From NCBI GenBank assembly GCA_026389255.1, contig JAPLIF010000069.1:1-11601 (forward strand): a stretch of 11,601 nucleotides of DNA, in the 5' to 3' direction. Each line of letters begins with the position of its first letter. Position 1 is the first letter of the stretch. The position numbers were made by a program, and so were the translations under genes. Source of the stretch: Cyanobacteriota bacterium (GTDB taxonomy: Bacteria; Cyanobacteriota; Cyanobacteriia; PCC-6307; Cyanobiaceae). Positions 1 through 5,729 of this stretch are shown in pieces. Under the pieces are notes generated by a model. That model was given only the letters and a program-made list of their open reading frames with translations, ran no database searches and was not told where the DNA came from.

Positions 1-374
1 TAGGGCAGCAGGGCAAACAGCAGCTGGCGAAAGGAGCGCTGGGCGGGGCTGCGCAGCTCTGGCGCATTCAGCTGCGGCCGGGTGGCTTCGATCAGTTGGT
101 CGTAGCGGACGCCGGAGGGGCAGGCCGTCACGCAGGCGAAGCAGCCCAGGCAGGTGTCGAAATGGCTGGCCACCGTGGCATCCAGTTCAAGCTCACCGGC
201 GGCGATGGCCTTGAGGGCATGGATGCGGCCGCGGGGGGAATCCATTTCCGTGGCCAGCACCCGATAGCTGGCGCAGGTCGGCAGGCAGAAGCCGCAGTGC
301 ACGCACGGGTCGGTGGCGCTGGACAGGGGGCTGGTGGCGGATGGGGTGGCGGCCGCAGAGGGAAGGGTGGTCAT
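1..374 (-). CDS. glcF: Glycolate oxidase iron-sulfur subunit (GlcF-like), 5' part only
   Basis: The minus strand from an ATG at 374 encodes at least 124 residues before the window edge. Two ferredoxin-type 4Fe-4S motifs are visible: CVHCGFCLPTC near residues 24-34 and CLGCFACVTACPSG near residues 77-90, followed by VRYDQLIEATRPQL. This arrangement is typical of GlcF, the (Fe-S)-binding subunit that passes electrons from glycolate oxidation in photorespiratory carbon salvage. The cysteine-rich CCG domains expected further on lie outside the window. The start is preceded by an Ala/Thr/Ser-rich stretch of about 20 residues and lacks a clear Shine-Dalgarno, so it is the most plausible start rather than a proven one. 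It sits 36 bp downstream of glf on the same strand and could share its transcript. Other (Fe-S)-binding subunits of this superfamily, such as LutA- or GlpC-like proteins, cannot be excluded without the C-terminus. Confidence 0.85.
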   Translation of the reverse strand, partial: MTTLPSAAATPSATSPLSSATDPCVHCGFCLPTCASYRVLATEMDSPRGRIHALKAIAAGELELDATVASHFDTCLGCFACVTACPSGVRYDQLIEATRPQLNAPELRSPAQRSFRQLLFALLP

Positions 375-410
375 GGTGGCCAGTCTGGCTTCAAGGTGCG
401 GCAGGGGTGG

Positions 411-1538
411 TCAGGCCACGGCCTGGACCTGCTGGCCAAGGAAGGTGGCGGCCAGCCGCAGGTGGATGTTCACGCAGGGCACCATGTCGAGGTAGCGGAA
501 CAGACCGCAACGACCGATGAAGGTCTTGTTGGGTTCGTTTGCCGCCAGGGCTTCGTATTGCTCGTAGCGGGCCAGGGTTGCGCTGTTCCGCACTGGGTAA
601 TAGCACTCGTTGTTGTTGTCGGCGGCGTCGCAGGGAATCTCCCGGGTGACGGTGTGCTGGCCATCCTGGCGGCGACCGGAATTGGGAATCAGGTCCCATT
701 GGGTGCAGCGGGTGTAGATGCCGGTGTCGGTGTAGTTGATCACCGTCGCCGGTTGGTCGGCATCAATGCTGCTGGTTTCAAAGCGGATCGAGCGATAGGG
801 CAGCCGGCCGAAACGGAAGCCGAAGTATTCATCGATGGGCAGGCTCAAGAACGTGTGGGAACGATGGGCATCCAGGTCGGGCCCATAGGCTTGGCCCAGG
901 CTCACGGAGATCAGGGGGTGATCAAGAATGCGCTCAAACATCGCCGTGAAACCGTCCTTCGGCATCGCCTGGAAGGAATCGGTGAAGTAACGATCGTCCC
1001 GGTTCCAGCGCACCGGCAGACGGGCCCCAACGGCGGCTTCGAGTTCGGTGGGGGGGACCCCCCACATCTTGCGGGTATAGGGGCGAAAGAAGATGTCGGC
1101 GAGGCGCGGCCCCACATTGGCCAGGAAAAACTCGTCGGTGTTGCTGGGCGTGCCGGCCACTACCTCGCTGGCCAGCATCTCCTGGGCGGATTCCTCCGTG
1201 GGCAGTTCCACCCCGAAAACATCTTCGAGGGTGGTGCGATTCACGGGCAGGGGAGTGGTGCCTCCATCGGCGAGGAGCGCCCGCACCCGATGCTCATAGG
1301 GCTCCCATTCGGTGAAGCGACTCAACCAGCGAATTGCCACCGAATTGGCTTCTCCATGCAGTAGGTGGGGCCCATAAACATGGAGGCGCTCGCCGTGTTC
1401 ATTGAGCGCATCAAAGGCATTGCCACCGATGTGGGGCCGTCGGTCGATCACCTGGACGGTTTGACCCGCCTCCGCCAGCTCGCGGGCCACAACGGCGCCG
1501 GCAAAGCCAGCGCCGACCACGAGCACAGCAGATGACAT
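411..1538 (-). CDS. glf: UDP-galactopyranose mutase
   Basis: A 375-residue flavoenzyme that interconverts UDP-galactopyranose and UDP-galactofuranose, the donor for galactofuranose in surface glycans; cytoplasmic. Seen: an N-terminal FAD-binding Rossmann motif GAGFAG (9-14), IDRRPHIGGNAFD (31-43), the VYGPHLLHG segment (54-62, YGPHIFHT in well-studied enzymes), KMWG (157-160), LPVRWNRDDRYF (174-185), PIDEYFGFRFGRLPYRS (234-250) and the C-terminal GRCGLFRYLDM (342-352), whose arginine and tyrosine-aspartate belong to the substrate/FAD site. Length matches the family (about 370-390). Oddity: the stretch before PIDEYF reads TFLSL where many homologues have a TGP-type sequence. It lies 52 bp downstream of icd and 36 bp upstream of glcF, same strand. 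No strong Shine-Dalgarno precedes the ATG. The family call is firm; the glycan that uses the product is unknown. Confidence 0.93.
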   Translation of the reverse strand: MSSAVLVVGAGFAGAVVARELAEAGQTVQVIDRRPHIGGNAFDALNEHGERLHVYGPHLLHGEANSVAIRWLSRFTEWEPYEHRVRALLADGGTTPLPVNRTTLEDVFGVELPTEESAQEMLASEVVAGTPSNTDEFFLANVGPRLADIFFRPYTRKMWGVPPTELEAAVGARLPVRWNRDDRYFTDSFQAMPKDGFTAMFERILDHPLISVSLGQAYGPDLDAHRSHTFLSLPIDEYFGFRFGRLPYRSIRFETSSIDADQPATVINYTDTGIYTRCTQWDLIPNSGRRQDGQHTVTREIPCDAADNNNECYYPVRNSATLARYEQYEALAANEPNKTFIGRCGLFRYLDMVPCVNIHLRLAATFLGQQVQAVA

Positions 1539-1590
1539 TCACAGGGAGGGCAACGGCGGCAGCATATCGGCAGTCGCTGGGTTTCCCGGC

Positions 1591-3021
1591 TCAATCCCCA
1601 AAGCGGCGCACCACGGCTTCGGCAAACCCAGAGCAGCTGAGGGGTTCGACCCTCGGCTCCATCATGCGAGCCAGGTCGTAGGTGACCTCGCCGTTGGCGA
1701 TGGCGGCGCTGATGCCCTGGGTGATCAGGTCGGCGGCCTCCTGCCAACCCATGTACTCGAGCATCATCACGCCGGAGAGAATCACCGAACCGGGGTTGAT
1801 GCGATCCAGGCCGGCGTGCTTGGGGGCCGTGCCATGGGTGGCCTCGAAGATGGCGGCCTTGTCGCCGATGTTGGCGCCGGGGGCCATTCCCAGACCCCCA
1901 ACCACGGCGGCGGCGGCATCGGAGATGTAGTCGCCGTTGAGGTTGAGGGTGGCGAGCACGGAGTAATCGGCCGGTCGGGTCTGGATTTGCTGGAAAATGC
2001 TGTCGGCGATGCGGTCATCCACCATCACCATGGTTTTCCACTGGCCCTGGCCATGGCTGGCGCCGATGGCATCCAGGACTCCCCGCACTTCGTTGCAGAC
2101 CGCCGCCTGTTTTTCGGGGGTGAGGGCATCGAAGCCGGGATCGATCAAACGGGCGTTGGCTTCGATGCTGAGCCCGGGATCTTGGGCCAGATTGTCGAGA
2201 ATCCAGCTTTCTCGTTCTGTTACACACAGGTCGCGAAACTCCGTGGTGGCCAGCTCATAACCCCAGTCGCGGAAAGCACCCTCGGTGAATTTCATGATGT
2301 TTCCCTTGTGCACCAGGGTGACGTGGCGCTTGTCCCCCTCCAATTTGAGGGCATGCTGAATCGCCTTACGGATGTGGCGCTGGCTGCCGTTCTTGCTCAC
2401 GGGCTTAATGCCGATGCCGGATCCCGCGGGGATGCGTCGCTGGCCCAATTTGCCGTTGGCGGGAATCACCTCGTCGTTGAGATGGCGAATCAGTTCGATG
2501 CAGACCGGATCGCTGGCTTCCCATTCAATACCCATATAAATATCTTCCGTGTTTTCGCGGTAGACCACCACGTCCAGATCCTGGGGCCGCTTGTGCGGGC
2601 TGGGGGTGCCCGCGTAGTAGCGGCAAGGCCGCACGCAGCAGTACAGATCGAAGATCTGCCGTAGGGCCACATTCAGGGAGCGGATGCCCCCGCCCACCGG
2701 CGTCGTCAGAGGGCCCTTGATGGCGACCCCGTAGGTCTCGATCGCCGTGAGGGTGTCCTGGGGCAGGTATTGATAGGTGCCGTACAGCTCACAGGCTTCG
2801 TCACCGGCGAACACCTTGAACCACTCGATGTGGCGTGCGCCGCCGTAGGCCTGGGCGATGGCCGCATCCAGGACCCGCTGGGTGGCCGGCCAGATGTCCA
2901 CACCGGTGCCGTCGCCCCGGATGAAGGGGATGATCGGGTCGCTGGGGACCACCGGCTGGCCGTTCTCGAAGCGAATGGCGGTGCCGCTTGTGGGGGCGGT
3001 GAGCTTCTCGTAGGTGGCCAT
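1591..3021 (-). CDS. icd: NADP-dependent isocitrate dehydrogenase
   Basis: Converts isocitrate to 2-oxoglutarate with NADP, supplying the carbon skeleton for ammonium assimilation and the cyanobacterial nitrogen-status signal. The 476-residue product shows the substrate loop SLNVALRQ (115-122; Ser115 corresponds to the phosphorylatable Ser113 of E. coli Icd), YRENTEDIYMGIEW (154-167), LVHKGNIMKFTEGAF (236-250), metal-binding aspartates in NLNGDYISD (360-368) and HGTAPKHAG (396-404). NADP determinants Lys401, Tyr448 and Arg452 align with E. coli Lys344, Tyr391 and Arg395, supporting NADP use; E. coli Tyr345 is replaced by His402. The protein is about 60 residues longer than E. coli Icd because of extra sequence at about 263-330, as known for cyanobacterial enzymes. 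An inverted repeat lies 23 bp upstream of the start. icd is followed on the same strand by glf and glcF. Confidence 0.97.
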   Translation of the reverse strand: MATYEKLTAPTSGTAIRFENGQPVVPSDPIIPFIRGDGTGVDIWPATQRVLDAAIAQAYGGARHIEWFKVFAGDEACELYGTYQYLPQDTLTAIETYGVAIKGPLTTPVGGGIRSLNVALRQIFDLYCCVRPCRYYAGTPSPHKRPQDLDVVVYRENTEDIYMGIEWEASDPVCIELIRHLNDEVIPANGKLGQRRIPAGSGIGIKPVSKNGSQRHIRKAIQHALKLEGDKRHVTLVHKGNIMKFTEGAFRDWGYELATTEFRDLCVTERESWILDNLAQDPGLSIEANARLIDPGFDALTPEKQAAVCNEVRGVLDAIGASHGQGQWKTMVMVDDRIADSIFQQIQTRPADYSVLATLNLNGDYISDAAAAVVGGLGMAPGANIGDKAAIFEATHGTAPKHAGLDRINPGSVILSGVMMLEYMGWQEAADLITQGISAAIANGEVTYDLARMMEPRVEPLSCSGFAEAVVRRFGD

Positions 3022-3043
3022 GGAGTGGCTGGACGCAGATACG

Positions 3044-3068
3044 GTCGGCAGAGCCTATGCCTGCCGAC
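3044..3068. promoter_or_regulatory. Perfect inverted repeat upstream of icd
   Basis: GTCGGCAG (3044-3051) and its exact reverse complement CTGCCGAC (3061-3068) flank a 9-nt spacer AGCCTATGC. The repeat begins 23 bp upstream of the icd start in the divergent region between icd and the 3208 gene. It could be a dimer operator or a hairpin in the icd 5' leader. It does not match the NtcA consensus GTA-N8-TAC. No T-tract follows on either strand, so a terminator is unlikely. The symmetry is seen; the role is inferred. Confidence 0.5.
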
Positions 3069-3207
3069 GGGCGCGGAAGGTTTGCAGGGATCAGCAGGCG
3101 GGCAGGACCGTGTGTTTGCAATCGGCCAATCTGGGGAGATGGCAGCGTTGGTGCGGGGGCGGCAACCAAGACCTCGATGGGAGGGGTTTTTCTGCAGGAT
3201 GGGGCCC

Positions 3208-3675
3208 ATGAACGCAGCGGATCAGGCCCATAGTCCGGAGCTGGCCCAGGCCATTGCCGCCGCTGTGAGCCTGTTTCGCGCCGCCTTCCCCGATGCCCGG
3301 ACCAACCTCACTCCCTGGCGCGACGATCCTGAAACCCGCCGTTTCGATGCCAGGGACAACCTCGATTTCTCGCTCCATTTCCCCGGTTGGAGCCCCCGGC
3401 TCGAATGCCGTTCCCTGTTGGTGCAGCTGCGCCTGGAACGGTCGCCCCAGGGGGGAGCGGCCGGTCGCCCCCGGCTGCTGGGCGTGCTGATCCGGGGCCT
3501 CACCTACGAAGCCGAACGCTGGCGCTTCACCACCCTCGGCGATTGGCAACCCTCCGGCTCCCATCTGCCCAACCCTGGGGTGGTGGCCAGCCTGCAGGGT
3601 CTCTGCCGTGAGCTGTTTGTGTTGTTTGGCACCGCGGCGACGTCCCCCTTCGATTCGGACGACATCGCGTCCTGA
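3208..3675 (+). CDS. Hypothetical protein, 155 residues, divergent from icd
   Basis: I do not recognise this family. The product is soluble-looking, with an N-terminal amphipathic stretch (ELAQAIAAAVSLFRAAF), a basic/acidic centre (PWRDDPETRRFDARDNLDFSLHFPGW), the segment ECRSLLVQLRLE, then LLGVLIRGLTYEAERWRF and a C-terminal VVASLQGLCRELFVLFG. There is no signal peptide, membrane helix or metal motif. The reading frame is open far upstream, but ATG 3208 is chosen because AGGA at 3196-3199 lies 8 nt before it. An in-frame ATG at 3199 would add only three residues. It stands alone between icd (divergent) and ho1 (same strand, 184 bp downstream). Codon use matches its neighbours, which favours a real gene over a chance opening. 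Confidence 0.7.
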   Translation: MNAADQAHSPELAQAIAAAVSLFRAAFPDARTNLTPWRDDPETRRFDARDNLDFSLHFPGWSPRLECRSLLVQLRLERSPQGGAAGRPRLLGVLIRGLTYEAERWRFTTLGDWQPSGSHLPNPGVVASLQGLCRELFVLFGTAATSPFDSDDIAS

Positions 3676-3730
3676 AGCAAGGCCAGAAAGGCCATGGGCC
3701 GGCTGGATAGCGTTTCTGTCGTGCCTGGTC

Positions 3731-3766
3731 CGCCAGGCCGGGCCCGTGGTCGGCCCCGGCCTGGCG
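3731..3766. terminator. Strong GC hairpin after the 3208 gene (possible terminator or attenuator)
   Basis: CGCCAGGCCGGGCC (3731-3744) pairs with GGCCCCGGCCTGGCG (3752-3766) through a 14-bp stem with one bulged C and a 7-nt loop. It lies 55 bp after the 3208 gene stop and 93 bp before the ho1 start. No run of T follows, so it is not a textbook intrinsic terminator. A smaller stem, GCCTGG (3723-3728) with CCAGGC (3733-3738), overlaps its 5' arm and would compete with it. The pairing is seen; termination or attenuation is inferred. Confidence 0.4.
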
Positions 3767-3859
3767 CCGTAACCCTTTGCAACCTTGGGGCCATGGTTGG
3801 GAGTGCCACACCTAGCTTGGCCAGAATGCTCTGTTTGCGTTCCAAGCGCTCCGCCGAAG

Positions 3860-4471
3860 ATGTCTGTCGCCCTGGCTTCCCAGCTCCGTGAGGGAACGAA
3901 GAAGGCCCACACCATGGCCGAGAACACCGGTTTTGTGAGCTGCTTCCTGAAAGGTGTGGTCGATAAGGCCAGTTATCGCACCCTGGTGGCGGACCTCTGG
4001 TACGTGTATTGCGCCATGGAGGAGGAGATTGGCCGCCTCGCCGACCATCCCGTGGTTGGGCCCATCAACTTTGCCTCCCTGAATCGGCGCGAATCCCTGG
4101 AGCAGGATCTCGCCTTCTATTTCGGCGCTGATTGGCGCAACCTGATCAAGGCCACCCCTGGGGCCCAGGAGTATGTGGCACGACTGCACCGCCTGGCCAA
4201 GGAGTCTCCCGAGCTGCTGGTGGGCCACCACTACACCCGTTACATCGGCGATCTCTCCGGCGGCCAGATCCTCAAGAACATCGCCCAGAAGGCCATGAAC
4301 CTGGGCGAGCACGATGGCCTGCGTTTCTACGAATTCGACGCAATCCCGGATGAGAAGGGCTTCAAGACCAACTACCGCACCGTGCTTGATAACCTGCCGA
4401 TCGACCAGTCCACCGCCGATCGCATCGTGGCGGAGTCCAATCAGGCGGCAAGGTGCTTTTTGGTTTCCTGA
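3860..4471 (+). CDS. ho1: Heme oxygenase (HO1), C-terminally truncated by a deletion-frameshift
   Basis: Ferredoxin-dependent heme oxygenase opens heme to biliverdin IX-alpha, CO and iron, the first step to phycobilin pigments and the phytochrome chromophore. ATG 3860 gives the canonical cyanobacterial start, with proximal heme ligand His17 in KKAHTMAEN and the distal-helix motif GDLSGG (130-135) in YTRYIGDLSGGQILKNIAQKAM. Similarity continues to LPIDQSTADRIVAESNQA (residue 196). The frame then reads seven unrelated residues and stops, giving 203 residues instead of about 240. Missing is the segment that in Synechocystis HO1 reads FAMNMKMFNELEGNLIKAI (recalled from memory). It includes the helix corresponding to Phe207/Asn210/Phe214 of human HO-1, which line the heme pocket. 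The rest of the C-terminus survives out of frame at 4447-4515. The product is probably impaired or unstable. An assembly error is the main alternative. Confidence 0.9.
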   Translation: MSVALASQLREGTKKAHTMAENTGFVSCFLKGVVDKASYRTLVADLWYVYCAMEEEIGRLADHPVVGPINFASLNRRESLEQDLAFYFGADWRNLIKATPGAQEYVARLHRLAKESPELLVGHHYTRYIGDLSGGQILKNIAQKAMNLGEHDGLRFYEFDAIPDEKGFKTNYRTVLDNLPIDQSTADRIVAESNQAARCFLVS

Positions 4472-4515
4472 CCCGCCGTCAGCGGCTTGGCAGCACCGAA
4501 CCCGTCGTGGCCTGA
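4447..4515 (+). pseudogene. Out-of-frame relic of the heme oxygenase C-terminus
   Basis: Read in the frame starting at 4447, the DNA encodes GKVLFGFLTRRQRLGSTEPV then VA and a TGA at 4513-4515. This matches the usual end of cyanobacterial HO1 (an LTRR...GSTE tail). The ho1 frame ends at 4471 because the codons between NQA and GKV are missing. If the ancestral segment had 19 codons, as in Synechocystis HO1, the loss is about 58 nt (1 modulo 3), which accounts for the observed shift. Restoring it would give a protein of about 237 residues, the normal length. Confidence 0.8.
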
Positions 4516-4538
4516 GGCTGTTCCCCTGGGGTGACTTG

Positions 4539-4571
4539 CGCCAGAGTCGCTTAACGATTGCGACTCCGGCG
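4539..4571. promoter_or_regulatory. Imperfect palindrome reaching the glycosyltransferase start codon
   Basis: GAGTCGC (4544-4550) and GCGACTC (4560-4566) form a 7-bp stem around the loop TTAACGATT. After one A/C mismatch the stem continues with CGCC (4539-4542) against GGCG (4568-4571). The last paired base is the first base of the GTG start of the next gene, so an RNA hairpin here would partly mask translation initiation. It could also be a protein operator or a weak transcription end for ho1. There is no T-tract. Confidence 0.4.
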
Positions 4572-5617
4572 TGCGGCCCCTCCGTTTTTTGGTTCCTGGC
4601 ACCACGGGTCGCTACCGCTGTGGCGGTTTGCTGGTGGAGATGCAGACCCAGCGGCTGACGGCCCGATTGCGCCATGCCGAGCTGGTGACCTATCGCCAGA
4701 GGGAGGCGGACCATCCTTTCTTGGATGACCTATTGCGCCGGGAGCCCCGCCCCGGCGGTGCCCTCTGGATCGTCAGTTGGGGTTTTGACGTGCCGCCGAT
4801 GCTACGGCGGTTGGCTGGCCGCCCTGTGGCCTATCACGCCCATAGCAGTGGTTACGGATTCGACCTGCCACCGGGGGTGCCCATTCTGGCCGTGAGTCGC
4901 AACACCCTGGGCTACTGGGGCGATCGGGCACCGCGCCATCCCCTCTTTTTGGTGCCCAATGCCCTCCAGCCTCGCTGGCTGGAGCGGGGCGATCGCCATC
5001 ATCCTTTGAACAGCGTTGGCATTCAGCGGCGCCGCCGCATCGATGTCCTGGTTCAGGAGCGCAAAAATAGTCGCTATGTGATCGATCAACTGGTCCCGGC
5101 CCTGTCGGCTGTCGGGTTGCGGGTGGAACGGCAGCGCGGCTGGGTGGAGGATCTGGTGGATTTGTTCAATGACGCCAGTGTGGTGCTCTATGACTCCTCC
5201 GATTATTGGCGGGGTCGGGGCGTGAGCGAGGGCTTCGGCCTGCCACCCATCGAAGCCCTCGCCTGCGGCTGCGTCGTGTTCAGCAGTTTCAACAACGCCT
5301 TGGCCGACACCCTTGATCCCGGCTTGCTCGGGCATCAGATTGGTTGCGGCACCTTGGAGAACGACCTGCAAAGGATTCGGTCTGCCGTGGCTGACCCGGC
5401 GGCATGGCGGCCGGCACCGGAGCGGTTGGAGAGCCTGTTGACCGGCTGCGCTGAGGAGACCCTGCTGGAGCGCTGGCGTCTCGCCCTCATGGCGATCGAT
5501 CAGCATTGGGATCGGCTGCAGGCCGGTGCGGTGCCCCTGGCCAGCCCATCCGTGGGGCAGCTGCGGGCCGATCAATGGGCCCAGCGATTGCTGCGGCTCT
5601 TGCCGGGCCGATCCTGA
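4571..5617 (+). CDS. GT-B family glycosyltransferase (group 1 / GT4-like)
   Basis: A 348-residue predicted cytoplasmic transferase that adds a sugar from an activated donor to a lipid-linked or surface glycan; donor and acceptor cannot be read from sequence. Seen: an N-terminal strand and glycine-rich loop RFLVPGTTGRYRCGG (residues 5-19), a mid-region LFLVPNALQPRW typical of the linker into the second Rossmann domain, and the C-terminal donor-site segment GVSEGFGLPPIEALACGCVV with the EX7E pair Glu220 and Glu228. The GTG start places the N-terminal beta strand where the family has it. The first internal ATG would remove that strand. No clear Shine-Dalgarno is present; a palindrome runs into the start codon. 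It begins 99 bp after the premature ho1 stop and is followed by a 112-bp gap before the ABC gene. A HIP1 octamer lies inside it. The fold call is strong. Confidence 0.85.
   Translation: MRPLRFLVPGTTGRYRCGGLLVEMQTQRLTARLRHAELVTYRQREADHPFLDDLLRREPRPGGALWIVSWGFDVPPMLRRLAGRPVAYHAHSSGYGFDLPPGVPILAVSRNTLGYWGDRAPRHPLFLVPNALQPRWLERGDRHHPLNSVGIQRRRRIDVLVQERKNSRYVIDQLVPALSAVGLRVERQRGWVEDLVDLFNDASVVLYDSSDYWRGRGVSEGFGLPPIEALACGCVVFSSFNNALADTLDPGLLGHQIGCGTLENDLQRIRSAVADPAAWRPAPERLESLLTGCAEETLLERWRLALMAIDQHWDRLQAGAVPLASPSVGQLRADQWAQRLLRLLPGRS
4989..4996. repeat. HIP1 octamer GCGATCGC
   Basis: One exact copy of the cyanobacterial highly iterated palindrome GCGATCGC lies in the glycosyltransferase gene. Near-copies with one changed end base occur elsewhere, for example at 4919-4926. 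It supports a cyanobacterial origin but has no gene-specific meaning. Confidence 0.6.
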
Positions 5618-5650
5618 GGAGCTGGGTGTTGCGCCGTGGAGCGACTGGGG

Positions 5651-5691
5651 CGGTAACGGCGCTGGCTGATTCCGCCGGAAACGGTAACGGC
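5651..5691. promoter_or_regulatory. Direct repeat CGGTAACGGC x2 upstream of the ABC transporter
   Basis: CGGTAACGGC occurs at 5651-5660 and 5682-5691, exactly 31 bp apart start to start, close to three helical turns. A third TAACG is at 5699-5703. A weak -10-like TATGTT is at 5710-5715, just before the GTG start at 5730. Spacing on one DNA face suggests binding sites for a dimeric or tandem-binding regulator. I do not recognise the motif as NtcA, PhoB or RpaB. Confidence 0.4.
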
Positions 5692-5729
5692 TACCCCATA
5701 ACGTAAAGGTATGTTCAGTCCTCCAGGCT

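Noticed and set aside
96..1364. Long plus-strand open frame of 422 codons antisense to glf and glcF
   Set aside because: It lies opposite a strongly supported glf, is Gly/Ala/His-rich with no recognisable motif, and such antisense openings are common in GC-rich DNA.
1816..2664. Plus-strand open frame of 282 codons antisense to icd
   Set aside because: icd is unambiguous on the minus strand; the translation is His/Gly/Val-rich low-complexity shadow sequence.
3777..3827. Promoter for ho1 built from TTGCAA (3777-3782) or TTGGGA (3797-3802) and CAGAAT (3822-3827)
   Set aside because: Spacing is outside or at the edge of the 16-19 bp range and the -10 matches only four of six bases; not strong enough to annotate.
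4442..4471. Single-base sequencing error as the cause of the ho1 frameshift
   Set aside because: Correcting one base restores the tail frame but still leaves about 19 conserved residues missing, so a real or assembly-made deletion is required.
3812..4714. Minus-strand open frame of 300 codons over ho1
   Set aside because: It is the complement of heme oxygenase and the start of the glycosyltransferase and shows no domain.
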